Under the pieces are notes generated by a model. It was not told the DNA's origin, ran no database searches, and worked only from the letters and a program-made list of their open reading frames with translations. Made by a program: the position numbers and the translations under genes. 64,000 nucleotides of DNA from Ch67 sp964491665 (GTDB taxonomy: Bacteria; Pseudomonadota; Gammaproteobacteria; Pseudomonadales; Ketobacteraceae): the NCBI GenBank assembly GCA_964491665.1, contig CAZBII010000004.1:6782-70781 (forward strand), written 5' to 3'. Shown here piece after piece: positions 1 through 9,875 of this stretch. Each line of letters opens with the position of its first letter. Position 1 is the stretch's first letter.

Positions 1-286
1 GTCGCTGTCGGATCTGGTAGCGGCCAAATCGCCTGACACTGACAAGGCCGTGAAAGCCCAGTTCAGCAAAACCATGGCCGCCATGCAGAAGCTGGTGGAT
101 AGCGCCGAAACCGCCAATCCCACCGTGAAGTTCGACCAGATGATTGCCGAAAACAATCCGGCCGGACAGGCGCTGGTGAAAGATGCGATTGCGCAACTGG
201 TGGCGCTGACCCGCCAGATCGAAATTGCCGCCAAGACCGTGGGCGTCGACAATCTGAGCCCCGACACAGCCGACCACTCCTTCTGA
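1..286 (+). CDS. Imelysin-family protein, C-terminal fragment
   Basis: The reading frame is open from the window edge (codons begin at base 2) and ends with TGA at 284-286, so only about the last 94 residues are visible. They are helical and rich in Ala, Lys and Asp. No imelysin signature can be seen in this tail. The call rests on context: 26 bases downstream begins a di-haem oxidoreductase, followed by an imelysin lipoprotein and a DUF1513 protein. Clusters of two imelysin-like periplasmic proteins around a DUF1111 oxidoreductase are common in gammaproteobacteria and are linked to iron uptake. The product would be periplasmic or outer-membrane bound. The family call is inference. Confidence 0.5.
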   Translation, partial: SLSDLVAAKSPDTDKAVKAQFSKTMAAMQKLVDSAETANPTVKFDQMIAENNPAGQALVKDAIAQLVALTRQIEIAAKTVGVDNLSPDTADHSF

Positions 287-312
287 TTTTCCGATGAACT
301 GAACAGGTCACC

Positions 313-1737
313 ATGAACAAGCCGAGCCGTCTGTTCCAGCCCCGCGTATCGCGGGGTTTTTGCGTTTTTGCCGTCGCTGGCGCTGCGGCGTTCTCTTCTG
401 CACTGCAGGCCTTTCCGGTGCAGTCCGGCGGCGCCACCAGCGTGCGCAAGGCCGATATAAATGCCTTCTCCCTGCCGTCGAACAATATGTCGTTCGAGCG
501 CAAAGTGGATTTCAGCGTGGGTAACAGTTTTTTCCGCAATCCCTGGGTGATTGCGCCATCGTCCACCAGTGCGCGCGATGGACTGGGGCCGCTGTTCAAC
601 ACCAACGGCTGCCAGAACTGTCACATCAAGGACGGGCGCGGGCACCTGCCGGCAGCGGGTGATGTCAATGCCGTGTCCATGCTGGTACGCATCAGTGTTG
701 CGCCGCAGACGCCGCAGCAGTGGCAGCAGGTGCAGACCCAGGGCGCGATTGCCGATCCGCGTTACGGCACCCAGATCCAGGATTTCGCCATCCCCGGGGT
801 GGAGCCGGAAGCGCAGCTGCAGTTCGCTTATGAAACGCATGAAATGACGCTGGCGGAAGGCACCCGCGTTACCCTGAGCAAGCCGGTGGTGACGCTGGCA
901 AAACTGGCCTATGGCCCGCTCGATGCCAACCTGCAAACCTCGCTGCGTCTGGCGCCGCCGATGATCGGTCTGGGATTGCTGGAAGCCGTTCCCGACAGCA
1001 CGCTGCAAGCCTTCGCCGATGAAAACGATGCCAATGGCGACGGCATTTCCGGTCGCCTGAACCGCGTGCACGATGCGCACACCGGCGGCGAGGCCATCGG
1101 CCGTTTCGGCTGGAAAGCGGAGCAGCCCAGCCTGCAGCAGCAGAATGCGGCAGCGTTTGCCGGCGACATCGGTATCACCAGCAGCCTTGTTCCCCACACC
1201 GATTGCACACCTGCGCAGACCGCCTGCCGCTATGCACCCGATGGTGGCACGCCGGAAGCCAGCGACAAGATTATCCGGCTGGTGACCTTCTATTCCCGCA
1301 ATCTCGCTGTTCCAATCCGTCGCAATGCAGATGCACCGGATGTGAAAAAAGGCGAGCAGCTGTTTGTCAGCGCCGGTTGCGAAAGCTGCCACAGAACCGG
1401 CATGGTTACCGCCACGCTGCCGGAGCAGCCGGAACAGTCCGCGCAAACCATTTATCCCTACACCGATCTGCTGCTGCACGACATGGGCGAAGGTCTGGCC
1501 GACGGCCGTCCCGTGTATCAGGCCAGTGGCCGCGAATGGCGCACGGCGCCGCTGTGGGGAATCGGCTTGACTGCCACCGTCAGTGGCGCCGAACATTACC
1601 TGCACGATGGCCGTGCCCGCTCGCTGCTGGAAGCCATTCTTTGGCACGGCGGCGAAGCGGAAGCAGCACGGGAAAAAGTCCGTCAAATGCCGGCGGACGA
1701 AAGGGAAGCGTTGCTCGCCTTCCTGCAATCGCTCTAA
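313..1737 (+). CDS. Di-haem oxidoreductase (DUF1111, 'thiol oxidoreductase' family), exported
   Basis: 474 residues. A basic, hydrophobic N-terminus (about residues 1-33, ending ALQA) looks like a signal peptide, so the protein should be periplasmic. Two c-type haem motifs are visible: C100-Q-N-C-H104 and C356-E-S-C-H360. The spacing and the C-terminal stretch with a conserved-looking YLHDGRA motif fit the di-haem oxidoreductase family related to MauG-like peroxidases. Length is usual for the family. It lies 26 bases after the preceding imelysin gene and 32 bases before the next, so the four genes are probably one operon. Its substrate is not known; the family name 'thiol oxidoreductase' is historical. 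An unusual terminator-like hairpin overlaps the signal-peptide codons. Confidence 0.85.
   Translation: MNKPSRLFQPRVSRGFCVFAVAGAAAFSSALQAFPVQSGGATSVRKADINAFSLPSNNMSFERKVDFSVGNSFFRNPWVIAPSSTSARDGLGPLFNTNGCQNCHIKDGRGHLPAAGDVNAVSMLVRISVAPQTPQQWQQVQTQGAIADPRYGTQIQDFAIPGVEPEAQLQFAYETHEMTLAEGTRVTLSKPVVTLAKLAYGPLDANLQTSLRLAPPMIGLGLLEAVPDSTLQAFADENDANGDGISGRLNRVHDAHTGGEAIGRFGWKAEQPSLQQQNAAAFAGDIGITSSLVPHTDCTPAQTACRYAPDGGTPEASDKIIRLVTFYSRNLAVPIRRNADAPDVKKGEQLFVSAGCESCHRTGMVTATLPEQPEQSAQTIYPYTDLLLHDMGEGLADGRPVYQASGREWRTAPLWGIGLTATVSGAEHYLHDGRARSLLEAILWHGGEAEAAREKVRQMPADEREALLAFLQSL
340..370 (+). terminator. Terminator-like hairpin inside the start of the di-haem oxidoreductase gene
   Basis: CCCCGCG (340-346) pairs perfectly with CGCGGGG (350-356) across a TAT loop and is followed at once by TTTTTGCGTTTTTG. 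This has the form of an intrinsic terminator but sits at codons 10-20 of the gene. It may act as an attenuator between the upstream imelysin gene and this one, or be a coincidence of codons. No leader peptide is seen. Confidence 0.3.
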
Positions 1738-1769
1738 CCGACGCTCTAACCGGAAACAAAGGCTCGCCC

Positions 1770-2885
1770 ATGTACACAACCAAACTCCATGCCGTGAAGA
1801 AAAAAATCGTCCGGCTGGTCCTGCTGGCAGGGCTGGTACTTCCCCTGTTCGCCTGCAAGGACAATCTGACGCCGGAGCAGCGCTGGCTGGCGTTTACCAC
1901 CGAACAGATCCTGCAGGGTTATGCCGGTCTGGCGGAGCAGTCCGCCGCGTTGCAGCAGACCGCCGCCGATTTCTGCCAGCAGCCGGACATTGCCGCGCTG
2001 AAAAAAACGCAGGATGCCTGGCGTGCCGCAATGGCGGACTGGCAGCGCATGCAATGGCTGAAGCTGGGTCCGATCACCCGCGACAACGACGACTGGAAAC
2101 TGCAGTTCTGGCCGGACAAGAAAAACATCCTGCAACGCAAGGCGCAGGATCTGCTCGATCAAAACGATCCCATCACCGCCGATTCCCTGGCCCATGCCAG
2201 CGTGGTGATCCAGGGCTTCAGCGTGCAGGAACTGCTGCTGTTCGATCCCCAGTTTGCCACGCCGGAAAAATTCTCCGCCAATCCCCGCCAGTGTGATCTG
2301 CTGCGCGCGGCCACCGCGCGTACAGCGCAGGTAACCCGGAAGCTGTCCGACAGCTGGCATGACAAAAGCTGGCTGCAAACCTGGGCGACGCCTGCCGTTA
2401 ATCACGCGGGCACCACGCCAGCCCAGGTGCGCAACGGTGAACTGGTGGATGCGCTGCTCGGTCAGGTGGAAAAAGCCAAAACCGACAAGCTGGGCGAGCC
2501 GATGGGGCTGAAAAACCGCGACAAGAAACCCAACGGCTATTTCGCCGAGTCCTGGCGCAGCAATAATTCACTCGCCAACCTGCAGAACAACCTGTGGGCG
2601 CTGCAGCAACTGACGCGACCGGAGGAAGGCTACGGCCTGTTCCAGTATCTGCGGGAAGAAAACCAGCAGGCGGTGGCGGATGAGCTGGTGATCAAGCTCG
2701 ACAACGCGCAGCAGGCGGTGCGGCAGATCCAGCCCACACTGTCCAGCGCGGTGACCCTGCCGGAGCAGCAGGCCGCGCTGCAAACCAGCTATCGCACGCT
2801 GGGAGAACTGGCGACCTTCCTCAAGCAGAAACTGGCGCCGGCACTGGGTCTGACGCTGGGTTTCAACGCCAACGACGGTGATTGA
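1770..2885 (+). CDS. Imelysin-family (peptidase M75-like) lipoprotein
   Basis: 371 residues from ATG 1770. The N-terminus is basic, then hydrophobic, and ends in a lipobox (LFAC), which predicts a lipoprotein attached after the Cys. The rest is helical, with the two-bundle length expected of imelysin/IrpA-like proteins. The usual GxHxxE motif is not obvious. The domain calls come from overall pattern and from its neighbours: a di-haem oxidoreductase just upstream and a DUF1513 protein 6 bases downstream. Family members are periplasmic or surface proteins implicated in iron acquisition; proteolytic activity is not established. Longer in-frame upstream starts exist but would overlap the preceding gene and lose the signal peptide. 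Confidence 0.75.
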   Translation: MYTTKLHAVKKKIVRLVLLAGLVLPLFACKDNLTPEQRWLAFTTEQILQGYAGLAEQSAALQQTAADFCQQPDIAALKKTQDAWRAAMADWQRMQWLKLGPITRDNDDWKLQFWPDKKNILQRKAQDLLDQNDPITADSLAHASVVIQGFSVQELLLFDPQFATPEKFSANPRQCDLLRAATARTAQVTRKLSDSWHDKSWLQTWATPAVNHAGTTPAQVRNGELVDALLGQVEKAKTDKLGEPMGLKNRDKKPNGYFAESWRSNNSLANLQNNLWALQQLTRPEEGYGLFQYLREENQQAVADELVIKLDNAQQAVRQIQPTLSSAVTLPEQQAALQTSYRTLGELATFLKQKLAPALGLTLGFNANDGD

Positions 2886-2891
2886 ACAGCC

Positions 2892-4043
2892 ATGAACACA
2901 CCGCTGCATCGTCGCCGTTTTCTGCAGCATCTGCTGGGTGCGGCTGCAGCCACGTCAGTGCCGTTATTGCTATCGGGCTGCCAGCGCTCCGCCAACGCAC
3001 AAGCGGTGACAGCGAAAGCGCCGCTGTTGCCGGGCACGTTGCTGTCAGCCTGCGACGACGACAAGGGCAATCATTACATTGCCGCCATCCAGCCGGATGG
3101 CACCCTGGGATTCCAGATACCAACGCCGTTGCGTGCGCACGACAGCTGTGCGTCCAGCGATCGCGCCCGCGCGCTGTTTTTCGCCCGGCGTCCCGGCAAC
3201 CAGATTTATGTCGTAAGCCTGCACGACCGCAAGCTGGTGCAAACCATCAGCGCGGAACCGGGCCGGCATTTTTACGGCCATGGCGTCATCAGTCACGACG
3301 GACAATGGCTCTTCACCACCGAACAGCGTTACGAAACGGGCGAGGGCATCATCGGTGTATATCGCATGAGCGATCCCATTCGCCGCGAAACGGAATTTTC
3401 CGCGCACGGCATGGACCCGCACCAGCTGCAGTGGCTCAGTGACGGCGAAACGCTGGTGATCGCCAACGGTGGCATCCGCACCCATCCGGCGCAGAACCGC
3501 GAAAATCTCAATCCCGACACCATGCAGCCGGCGCTGACCTATGTGCGCGTGCGCGACGGTGCCCTGCTGGAAGCGCAGCAGCCGCCGCATCACCAGATGA
3601 GCCTGCATCATCTGGATGTATCGCCGCAGGACCAGGTGGTGGTGGGTGTGCAGCATCAGGGCGCGCTCACGGATGCAGTGGCGCTGGTGGGCAGTCACCG
3701 GCGCGGCAGTGACATGCAGTGGTGGCAGGCAGATGAACTCGCGCAGCTGCGCATGCAGCAGTACACCGCCAGCGTTGCGGTGGATGCAAAGGGGGAGAGG
3801 GCGGTGGTGAGCTGCCCGCGGGGCAATGGCATCGCCGTGTGGAATATGCGCAGTGGCGCACTGGAGAAGATGCTGGACATCGCGGACGCTGCCGGCGTCT
3901 ACCGGCGACCGCAGCAAACGGGCTGGATTGGCACCAACGGCAGTGGCGCACTGTTACAGCTGGAAGAAACGGTCGCAGCGGTTACGTTGCAGACCCTGCA
4001 ACAGTTCCCGCTGCGCTGGGACAATCACGCCACGCTGATATAA
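2892..4043 (+). CDS. DUF1513 domain protein, Tat-type signal
   Basis: 383 residues. The N-terminus has a twin-arginine motif (HRRRFLQ) followed by an Ala/Leu hydrophobic segment ending LLLSGC, so it is probably Tat-exported and perhaps lipidated. The body has repeating beta-rich segments with HGVISHDGQWLF and similar phrases typical of a seven-bladed propeller, as expected for DUF1513. It starts 6 bases after the imelysin lipoprotein stop, so it is the last gene of the imelysin/di-haem operon. Its 3' end overlaps the convergent multicopper oxidase by 19 bases. No catalytic role is known for the family; a part in periplasmic metal handling is inferred from the recurring gene neighbourhood. Confidence 0.8.
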   Translation: MNTPLHRRRFLQHLLGAAAATSVPLLLSGCQRSANAQAVTAKAPLLPGTLLSACDDDKGNHYIAAIQPDGTLGFQIPTPLRAHDSCASSDRARALFFARRPGNQIYVVSLHDRKLVQTISAEPGRHFYGHGVISHDGQWLFTTEQRYETGEGIIGVYRMSDPIRRETEFSAHGMDPHQLQWLSDGETLVIANGGIRTHPAQNRENLNPDTMQPALTYVRVRDGALLEAQQPPHHQMSLHHLDVSPQDQVVVGVQHQGALTDAVALVGSHRRGSDMQWWQADELAQLRMQQYTASVAVDAKGERAVVSCPRGNGIAVWNMRSGALEKMLDIADAAGVYRRPQQTGWIGTNGSGALLQLEETVAAVTLQTLQQFPLRWDNHATLI

Positions 4044-5416
4044 CCCATCAGACCGGTTTTCATGTGCTCGATCACGTGGCAGTGATACATCCAGCGTCCC
4101 GGATTGTCCGCCACGAACGCCACCTTCACTTTTTCATTGCGTCGCACCAGCACCGTGTCGGTGTGGTACGGCGTGATCTTGCGCTGGTTGGATTCCAGCA
4201 CCGTCCAGATGAAACCGTGCAGGTGAATCGGATGTGTGTGCGGCGTGACATTGCGCAGATTGAAAATATAGGTGCGACCCAGCTGCAGCTTCGCCAGCGG
4301 CTCCGGAATGCTCTGTTCCGATGAGTGATCCCAGGCGCGCCGGTTGATGGTCCAGAACATCTGATGCGCTTCGCCGTGGTGGTTTGCCGGCGTCACCGCG
4401 CCTTCCCATTCGAACACAAAATCCAGCGTCTCGGCATTGGCCAGATCCGGCTGCGGCACCGGATTCAATGGCAGCGCGGGAATTGTGCGTTCCCCCTGCA
4501 CCGGCTCGCCCACGGTTTTCAGCGTGACGAAATCGAAGAACAGTTTGCCCTTGCCGTTCTGCACGTGAATGATCTCGCCGGCTTTCGGCGGCGCGATCAG
4601 CGCGATGTCCACCCGCATGCCCGCGCCGATCTCGTGCGCCGTGAGCGGGAAGGGCTTTGCTACCGGACTGCCGTCCACCGCAATCACCCAGGCCGGATGA
4701 TTTTTCACGGCCAGTTTGTAGATCACGGTGTTGTCCACGTTGGCAAAGCGCAGACGCACCAGTCCGCCGGCGGGAATTTCAATTTCCGGTTTGTTTTTTC
4801 CATTCACTGTCTCCCAGCTGCCCGGCGTGCCCATGCGCGCGGCATTGCGCGGAAAGCTGAAGGGGGAAAAACTGCCGTCCGGATTGATATGCCAGGTCTT
4901 CAGCGCCAGCGGCAGATCCAGATCGAAGGCTACTGGTTCGGCTTCGTCCACGATCAGCAATCCCACCAGCCCCTTGCCCAGCTGCTCGACGCTGTTCATG
5001 TGCGGGTGATACCAGAAAGTCCCGGCGTCCGGCGGCGTGAATTCATAGAGAAAATCAGCACCGGATTCCACCGGCGGTTGCGTCAGATAGGGCACGCCGT
5101 CCATTGCGATGTCGATGCGGATGCCATGCCAGTGAATGGTGGTGGCTTCGGGCAGGCGGTTGCGAAACAGAATGCGCAGTTTTTTGCCCTGTCGCGCCCG
5201 CAGTACCGGCGCCGGATAACCACCGCCAAAACACCAGGCCGGCGTGGGGCCGGCGTCGACCAGCTGGATGGGCGCCGGCTCGGCCGTGAGGATGTAGTCG
5301 TACTCACTCTGGCTGGACTGTTCGGACGACAGTCGCGGCAACCAGGAACAGGACGCAACAGTCGTCGAGGCTGCCAGCGCCCCGATGAAATCTCGGCGGG
5401 AAAGAGTCATCTGCAT
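4025..5416 (-). CDS. Tat-exported multicopper oxidase (laccase-like)
   Basis: 463 residues. The N-terminus carries a twin-arginine motif (SRRDFIG) and an Ala-rich hydrophobic segment, so the enzyme should be exported folded. All four copper-ligand blocks are present: HWH at 95-97, WYHPH around 136-139, HTHPIHLHG from 393, and HCHVIEH from 445 with the type-1 Cys446. This predicts an intact trinuclear centre and type-1 site that oxidise a reduced substrate (phenols, Cu(I) or Fe(II)) with oxygen. Two starts are possible, 5416 or the ATG at 5410; both keep the signal. It runs against the imelysin/DUF1513 operon and is probably transcribed alone, because a terminator separates it from the upstream SRPBCC gene. 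Confidence 0.9.
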   Translation of the reverse strand: MQMTLSRRDFIGALAASTTVASCSWLPRLSSEQSSQSEYDYILTAEPAPIQLVDAGPTPAWCFGGGYPAPVLRARQGKKLRILFRNRLPEATTIHWHGIRIDIAMDGVPYLTQPPVESGADFLYEFTPPDAGTFWYHPHMNSVEQLGKGLVGLLIVDEAEPVAFDLDLPLALKTWHINPDGSFSPFSFPRNAARMGTPGSWETVNGKNKPEIEIPAGGLVRLRFANVDNTVIYKLAVKNHPAWVIAVDGSPVAKPFPLTAHEIGAGMRVDIALIAPPKAGEIIHVQNGKGKLFFDFVTLKTVGEPVQGERTIPALPLNPVPQPDLANAETLDFVFEWEGAVTPANHHGEAHQMFWTINRRAWDHSSEQSIPEPLAKLQLGRTYIFNLRNVTPHTHPIHLHGFIWTVLESNQRKITPYHTDTVLVRRNEKVKVAFVADNPGRWMYHCHVIEHMKTGLMGYISVA

Positions 5417-5451
5417 TCACCATTGGCAATGAAAGGCGCAGTATGGCAGAC

Positions 5452-5476
5452 AAAAAAAAGCCCGCACAGGGCGGGC
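5452..5476 (-). terminator. Intrinsic terminator of the SRPBCC gene
   Basis: On the minus strand GCCCGC pairs with GCGGGC (5471-5476 and 5460-5465) across a CCTGT loop and is followed by eight T residues (5452-5459). It lies 28 bases after the SRPBCC stop codon and before the multicopper oxidase start. Confidence 0.85.
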
Positions 5477-5503
5477 AACTCTCGTTGGCAAACTGCCAAA
5501 CAC

Positions 5504-5983
5504 TCATGAAGCTTTCTGCGATCCGGACTGGCAGAACGTCACCACATTATCGAAGTAGGCGTTCAGCAGTTTCTGGAATTCGGTCTGCACGATGGGTTCC
5601 GCCACCAGTTGCATCCAGCGCGGCAGATCGAGCAGAAGTTCCGCTCGTATCTCCAGCGAAACACGGCTGCCACCGCGTGCCGGCTCAATGGCCCAGGCGC
5701 CGGAAATGCGGGCATTGCCTGCATCCGGCAGCGCCTTCCAGCGGATCATGCGCTGCGCGGCATTGCACTCCCACTGCGATGCATACTCCACCCGGTGCTG
5801 GTATTTCTGCGTGCCCATCGGCTGCAGGGTCCAGTGATAACGGCCGTCACCCAGGTGCTCGATCCGTTCCACGCGGGGGAAAAAGCGGGCCGCGCCGGCC
5901 GGATCCAGCAGGGCAAACAGGGCATCGGCGTCGGCGGATACCAGCTGGCTGCGCTTGATCGACGCTTTCACTTTCACCGTCAT
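5504..5983 (-). CDS. SRPBCC (START/polyketide-cyclase-like) protein
   Basis: 159 residues from the ATG at 5983; an in-frame extension to 6079 has no similarity pattern and poor N-terminal sequence, so I prefer the shorter form. The protein opens with a beta strand and has alternating strands (RYHWTLQPMG, SLEIRAELLL) and a long C-terminal helix (FQKLLNAYFDNVVTF), the layout of the SRPBCC helix-grip fold that binds hydrophobic ligands. It has no signal peptide, so it is cytoplasmic. It stands alone on the minus strand between a terminator and a divergent diiron gene. The ligand is unknown. Confidence 0.75.
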   Translation of the reverse strand: MTVKVKASIKRSQLVSADADALFALLDPAGAARFFPRVERIEHLGDGRYHWTLQPMGTQKYQHRVEYASQWECNAAQRMIRWKALPDAGNARISGAWAIEPARGGSRVSLEIRAELLLDLPRWMQLVAEPIVQTEFQKLLNAYFDNVVTFCQSGSQKAS

Positions 5984-6168
5984 CGGCGGGATTCTCCACG
6001 GGCAGATGGTTGCCCATTCTAGAGGCCCGGTGCGGCTAAACATTGGCAGCCCCGCCTCGCCGGCAAGGCAGAGCGGCAAGCGGCCGCCCGCGCGGGTGGT
6101 TCCCGCATGCCACGCCCGGTCCTTTTCTGGCGCTCATTCACCTTGTGAAACAGTCACTTTGGACTACC

Positions 6169-6187
6169 TTGTCAAATTGTAGGACAA
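6169..6187. promoter_or_regulatory. Short inverted repeat in the promoter region of the diiron gene
   Basis: TTGTC (6169-6173) and GACAA (6183-6187) form an inverted repeat with a 9-base spacer in the divergent gap between the SRPBCC gene and the ferritin-like gene, about 55 bases before the latter's ATG. It could be an operator. The arms are short, so chance is possible. Confidence 0.25.
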
Positions 6188-6242
6188 CTGTTTGTGCTTT
6201 AAACAATTCCCAATAGCGACAAAAACAAAGAGAGGCGCCACC

Positions 6243-7421
<1,179 letters not shown>

Positions 7422-7440
7422 ATCAACTCCTGCCCTGGCA

Positions 7441-7474
7441 TGCCCGGTCCGAATCTGCATGATCTGGCCGGGCA
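7441..7474 (+). terminator. Hairpin after the diiron gene (possible terminator)
   Basis: TGCCCGG (7441-7447) pairs perfectly with CCGGGCA (7468-7474), 20 bases after the stop. No T-run follows, so termination is uncertain. Confidence 0.3.
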
Positions 7475-7594
7475 CGTCACAAAACCCTGCCAATTTCCGG
7501 TAATTAGATTGAAACATCTAAAGTAGTCTGCGATAAAGGACGCCAGCATCATCCCACAACAAAGTTTTTTCCCGCTGTTTTTCTGGAGGCACTC

Positions 7595-8296
7595 ATGGCC
7601 AAGGTAAATGGAACTGCGACCGCTGACAAAGCCCGTCAGCTGGTGGAAATGATCGAGAACCAGCTGCACAAGGCCCAGGACCGGATGAACAAGGCCCGGC
7701 AGCAGTTGATGGAAGCGCAGGAGCGCTGGCGCATCAAGGCCACCGCCGCCGCCCAGGTGGCACTGGAACAGGCCCAGGAAGCCTATGAAGCCGCCCGTGA
7801 TCTGCTGGAAGAAACCCGCAAGGATCTGACCCAGGCCAAAATCGAAGAACAGATTGCCCAGCTGCGCGACAAATTCATCGACACTGAACGTCACTTGCGT
7901 GCCAAGGCCATCGAGAAGGAAGAAGAACTGCGCGCCCGGCTGGAAAGCGAACTGGAAGAAACCGTTGCCCGCGCCCGTGAGCAGATCGAAAAAGCCCTGC
8001 ACGGCAAATACGCGAAAAAGATCAAGGATTACACCAAGAAGATTGAAGCCCGGGTGCGCGACACCGCCAAGGCCGTGGAAAAACGCGAGAAGGAACTGCT
8101 GAAGAAAAGCGGCCTGAAGCCCGAGAAGATTGTCGCCGAGAAGAAGCCGGTGGCGCGCAAGCCTGCCCCCAAACCCAAGGCTGCTCCGGTTGCGCAGGAA
8201 AAGCCTGTCGAGAAAAAGACTGCGGCGAAAAAGCCCGCTGCCAAGAAAGCTCCGGCCAAAAAGCCGGCAACCGCAAAACCGGCGGGCGATGCCTGA
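7595..8296 (+). CDS. Coiled-coil protein with Lys/Ala/Pro-rich tail (AlgP/PhaF-like)
   Basis: 233 residues with a TGGAGG ribosome-binding site. Residues 8 to about 165 are a nearly continuous charged coiled coil rich in Ala, Glu, Gln and Arg. From about residue 175 to the end the sequence becomes Lys-Lys-Pro-Ala repeats (AAKKPAAKKAPAKKPA). Such histone-H1-like tails occur in AlgP (a DNA-binding regulator) and in the phasin PhaF, which binds DNA through the tail and polyester granules through an amphipathic N-terminal helix. The thiolase next door makes a phasin role thinkable, but the N-terminus does not show a clear phasin signature. Flanked by its own terminator, so probably monocistronic. 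Confidence 0.6.
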   Translation: MAKVNGTATADKARQLVEMIENQLHKAQDRMNKARQQLMEAQERWRIKATAAAQVALEQAQEAYEAARDLLEETRKDLTQAKIEEQIAQLRDKFIDTERHLRAKAIEKEEELRARLESELEETVARAREQIEKALHGKYAKKIKDYTKKIEARVRDTAKAVEKREKELLKKSGLKPEKIVAEKKPVARKPAPKPKAAPVAQEKPVEKKTAAKKPAAKKAPAKKPATAKPAGDA

Positions 8297-8335
8297 GCGG
8301 ATCAGGCAGGCGCAAATCGCAGGTGCTGCACCAGG

Positions 8336-8364
8336 GGGGCGTCCACAGGGCGCCCCTTTCGTTT
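8336..8364 (+). terminator. Intrinsic terminator of the coiled-coil gene
   Basis: GGGGCG (8336-8341) pairs with CGCCCC (8351-8356), followed by TTTCGTTT, 40 bases after the AlgP/PhaF-like stop codon. Confidence 0.6.
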
Positions 8365-8482
8365 CCCGTTAGCCAATTGCACAAAATAGCCAATGGACTG
8401 ACGTTTCCTGTCATTGAGAAAGCGTGGCCGGTGAGTCATCATCGACCGCACTGCAAAACCATCCCAATAGAAGGAGATTCCC

Positions 8483-9661
8483 GTGGCAAACGCATATATT
8501 GTTGACGCCGTTCGCACAGCCGGTGGCCGTCGCAACGGTCGTCTGAGCCAGGTTCACCCGGTTGATCTGGGTGCGTTCGTGATCGACGCCCTGCTGGCCC
8601 GTACCGGCATTGACCCCAACATCGTGGACGACGTCATCATCGGTTGCGTCAGCCAGATCGGTCCGCAAACCTTCAACCTGGGTCGCGCCACCATCCTGGC
8701 CTCCCGCCTGCCGGAATCTGTTCCTGGTGTAACCGTTGACCGCCAGTGCGGCTCCGGCCAGCAGGCCATCCACTTCGCCGCCCAGGCCATCATGTCCGGC
8801 AACCAGGACGTGGTAATTGCCGGTGGCATCGAAAACATGAGCATGACGCCGATCGGTTCCCCCATGGCCATCGCCGAGAAAGCCGGCATGCGCAGCCCGT
8901 TCGACGACAATGGTATCGCCAAGCGTTACCCCGGCTGCAACTTCAGCCAGTTCGTGGGTGCCGAGCGTCTGGCCGTGAAATACGGCGTGACCCGCGCCGA
9001 ACTGGACCAGTTTGCCTACGACAGCCACATCAAGGGCGCCGCGGCCTATGAAGGCGGCCACTTCAAGAACGAAATCATCCCCATGACCGTGACTGTGGAA
9101 GGCAAGGAAGTGGTGCATGAAGTGGATGAGGGTCTGCGTCCCAATGCGTCCCTGCAGGCGATCAGTGAACTGAAGCCGCTGGTTGAAGGCGGGATCATTA
9201 CCGCTGCATCCTCCAGCCAGATCTGTGACGGTTCCGCTGCCGTGCTGGTGGTGAGCGAGCGCGCCCTGAAGCAGTACGGCCTGAAGCCGCTGGCGCGCAT
9301 CCACGATATGGCCGTGTGTGGTTCCGATCCCACCATGGTGCTGGAAGGTCCGATCCCGGCGACCCGCAAGATCCTGGAGCGTACCGGCCTGAAGATCACC
9401 GACATCGACCTCTATGAAGTGAACGAGGCGTTTGGCACTGTGCCGCTGTCCTGGGCGAAAGCCATTGGCGCCGACGTGAAGAAACTGAACGTGAACGGTG
9501 GCGCGCAGGCGCTGGGTCACCCGCTCGGCGCAACCGGTGCCAAGCTGATGGGCACGCTGGCCTATGAACTGCGTCGTCGTGGCGGCCGTTATGGTCTGCT
9601 GACGATCTGCGAAGGTCTGGGCACTGCCAACGCGACCATCATCGAAAACATGAGCCGCTGA
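8483..9661 (+). CDS. Thiolase (acetyl-CoA acyltransferase family)
   Basis: 392 residues, the usual size for thiolases, with an AAGGAG ribosome-binding site 8 bases upstream. The nucleophile motif VDRQCGSGQQ places the acyl-accepting Cys at 89; the GHPLGATGA block gives His346, and ICEGLGTA gives the general-base Cys376. All three catalytic residues are therefore present. The last motif reads CEGLGTAN rather than the CIGGGQG of standard acetoacetyl-CoA thiolases, which points to a 3-ketoacyl-CoA thiolase subgroup, possibly one acting on branched or steroid side-chain substrates. The enzyme is soluble and acts in beta-oxidation or acetoacetyl-CoA formation. Flanking terminators suggest a single-gene transcript. 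Confidence 0.9.
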   Translation: MANAYIVDAVRTAGGRRNGRLSQVHPVDLGAFVIDALLARTGIDPNIVDDVIIGCVSQIGPQTFNLGRATILASRLPESVPGVTVDRQCGSGQQAIHFAAQAIMSGNQDVVIAGGIENMSMTPIGSPMAIAEKAGMRSPFDDNGIAKRYPGCNFSQFVGAERLAVKYGVTRAELDQFAYDSHIKGAAAYEGGHFKNEIIPMTVTVEGKEVVHEVDEGLRPNASLQAISELKPLVEGGIITAASSSQICDGSAAVLVVSERALKQYGLKPLARIHDMAVCGSDPTMVLEGPIPATRKILERTGLKITDIDLYEVNEAFGTVPLSWAKAIGADVKKLNVNGGAQALGHPLGATGAKLMGTLAYELRRRGGRYGLLTICEGLGTANATIIENMSR

Positions 9662-9671
9662 TCCCGGTCGG

Positions 9672-9706
9672 GGCACGGCTTCCGCTGGGGGCCGTGCCTG
9701 CTTCTT
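9672..9706 (+). terminator. Intrinsic terminator of the thiolase gene
   Basis: GGCACGGC (9672-9679) pairs perfectly with GCCGTGCC (9691-9698), followed by TGCTTCTTTC, 10 bases after the thiolase stop. Confidence 0.65.
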
Positions 9707-9875
9707 TCGCACGCCTTATTGGGGTCTCAGGACTTGCTTTCTGATACCGCCCGCTTGCAAATCCCCGGTTACTCCCTATCTTTAGCTGGCATGGCTGAAC
9801 CTTTGTGGAATAATGCCATCCAAAACCAGACCGGCGTTCTTTTGGTTTACCAATCAGACACCTATACTGGATGAC

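Noticed and set aside
4325..5509. 394-residue plus-strand frame opposite the multicopper oxidase
   Set aside because: The minus strand encodes all copper ligands in order; the plus frame shows no domain and no start signal.
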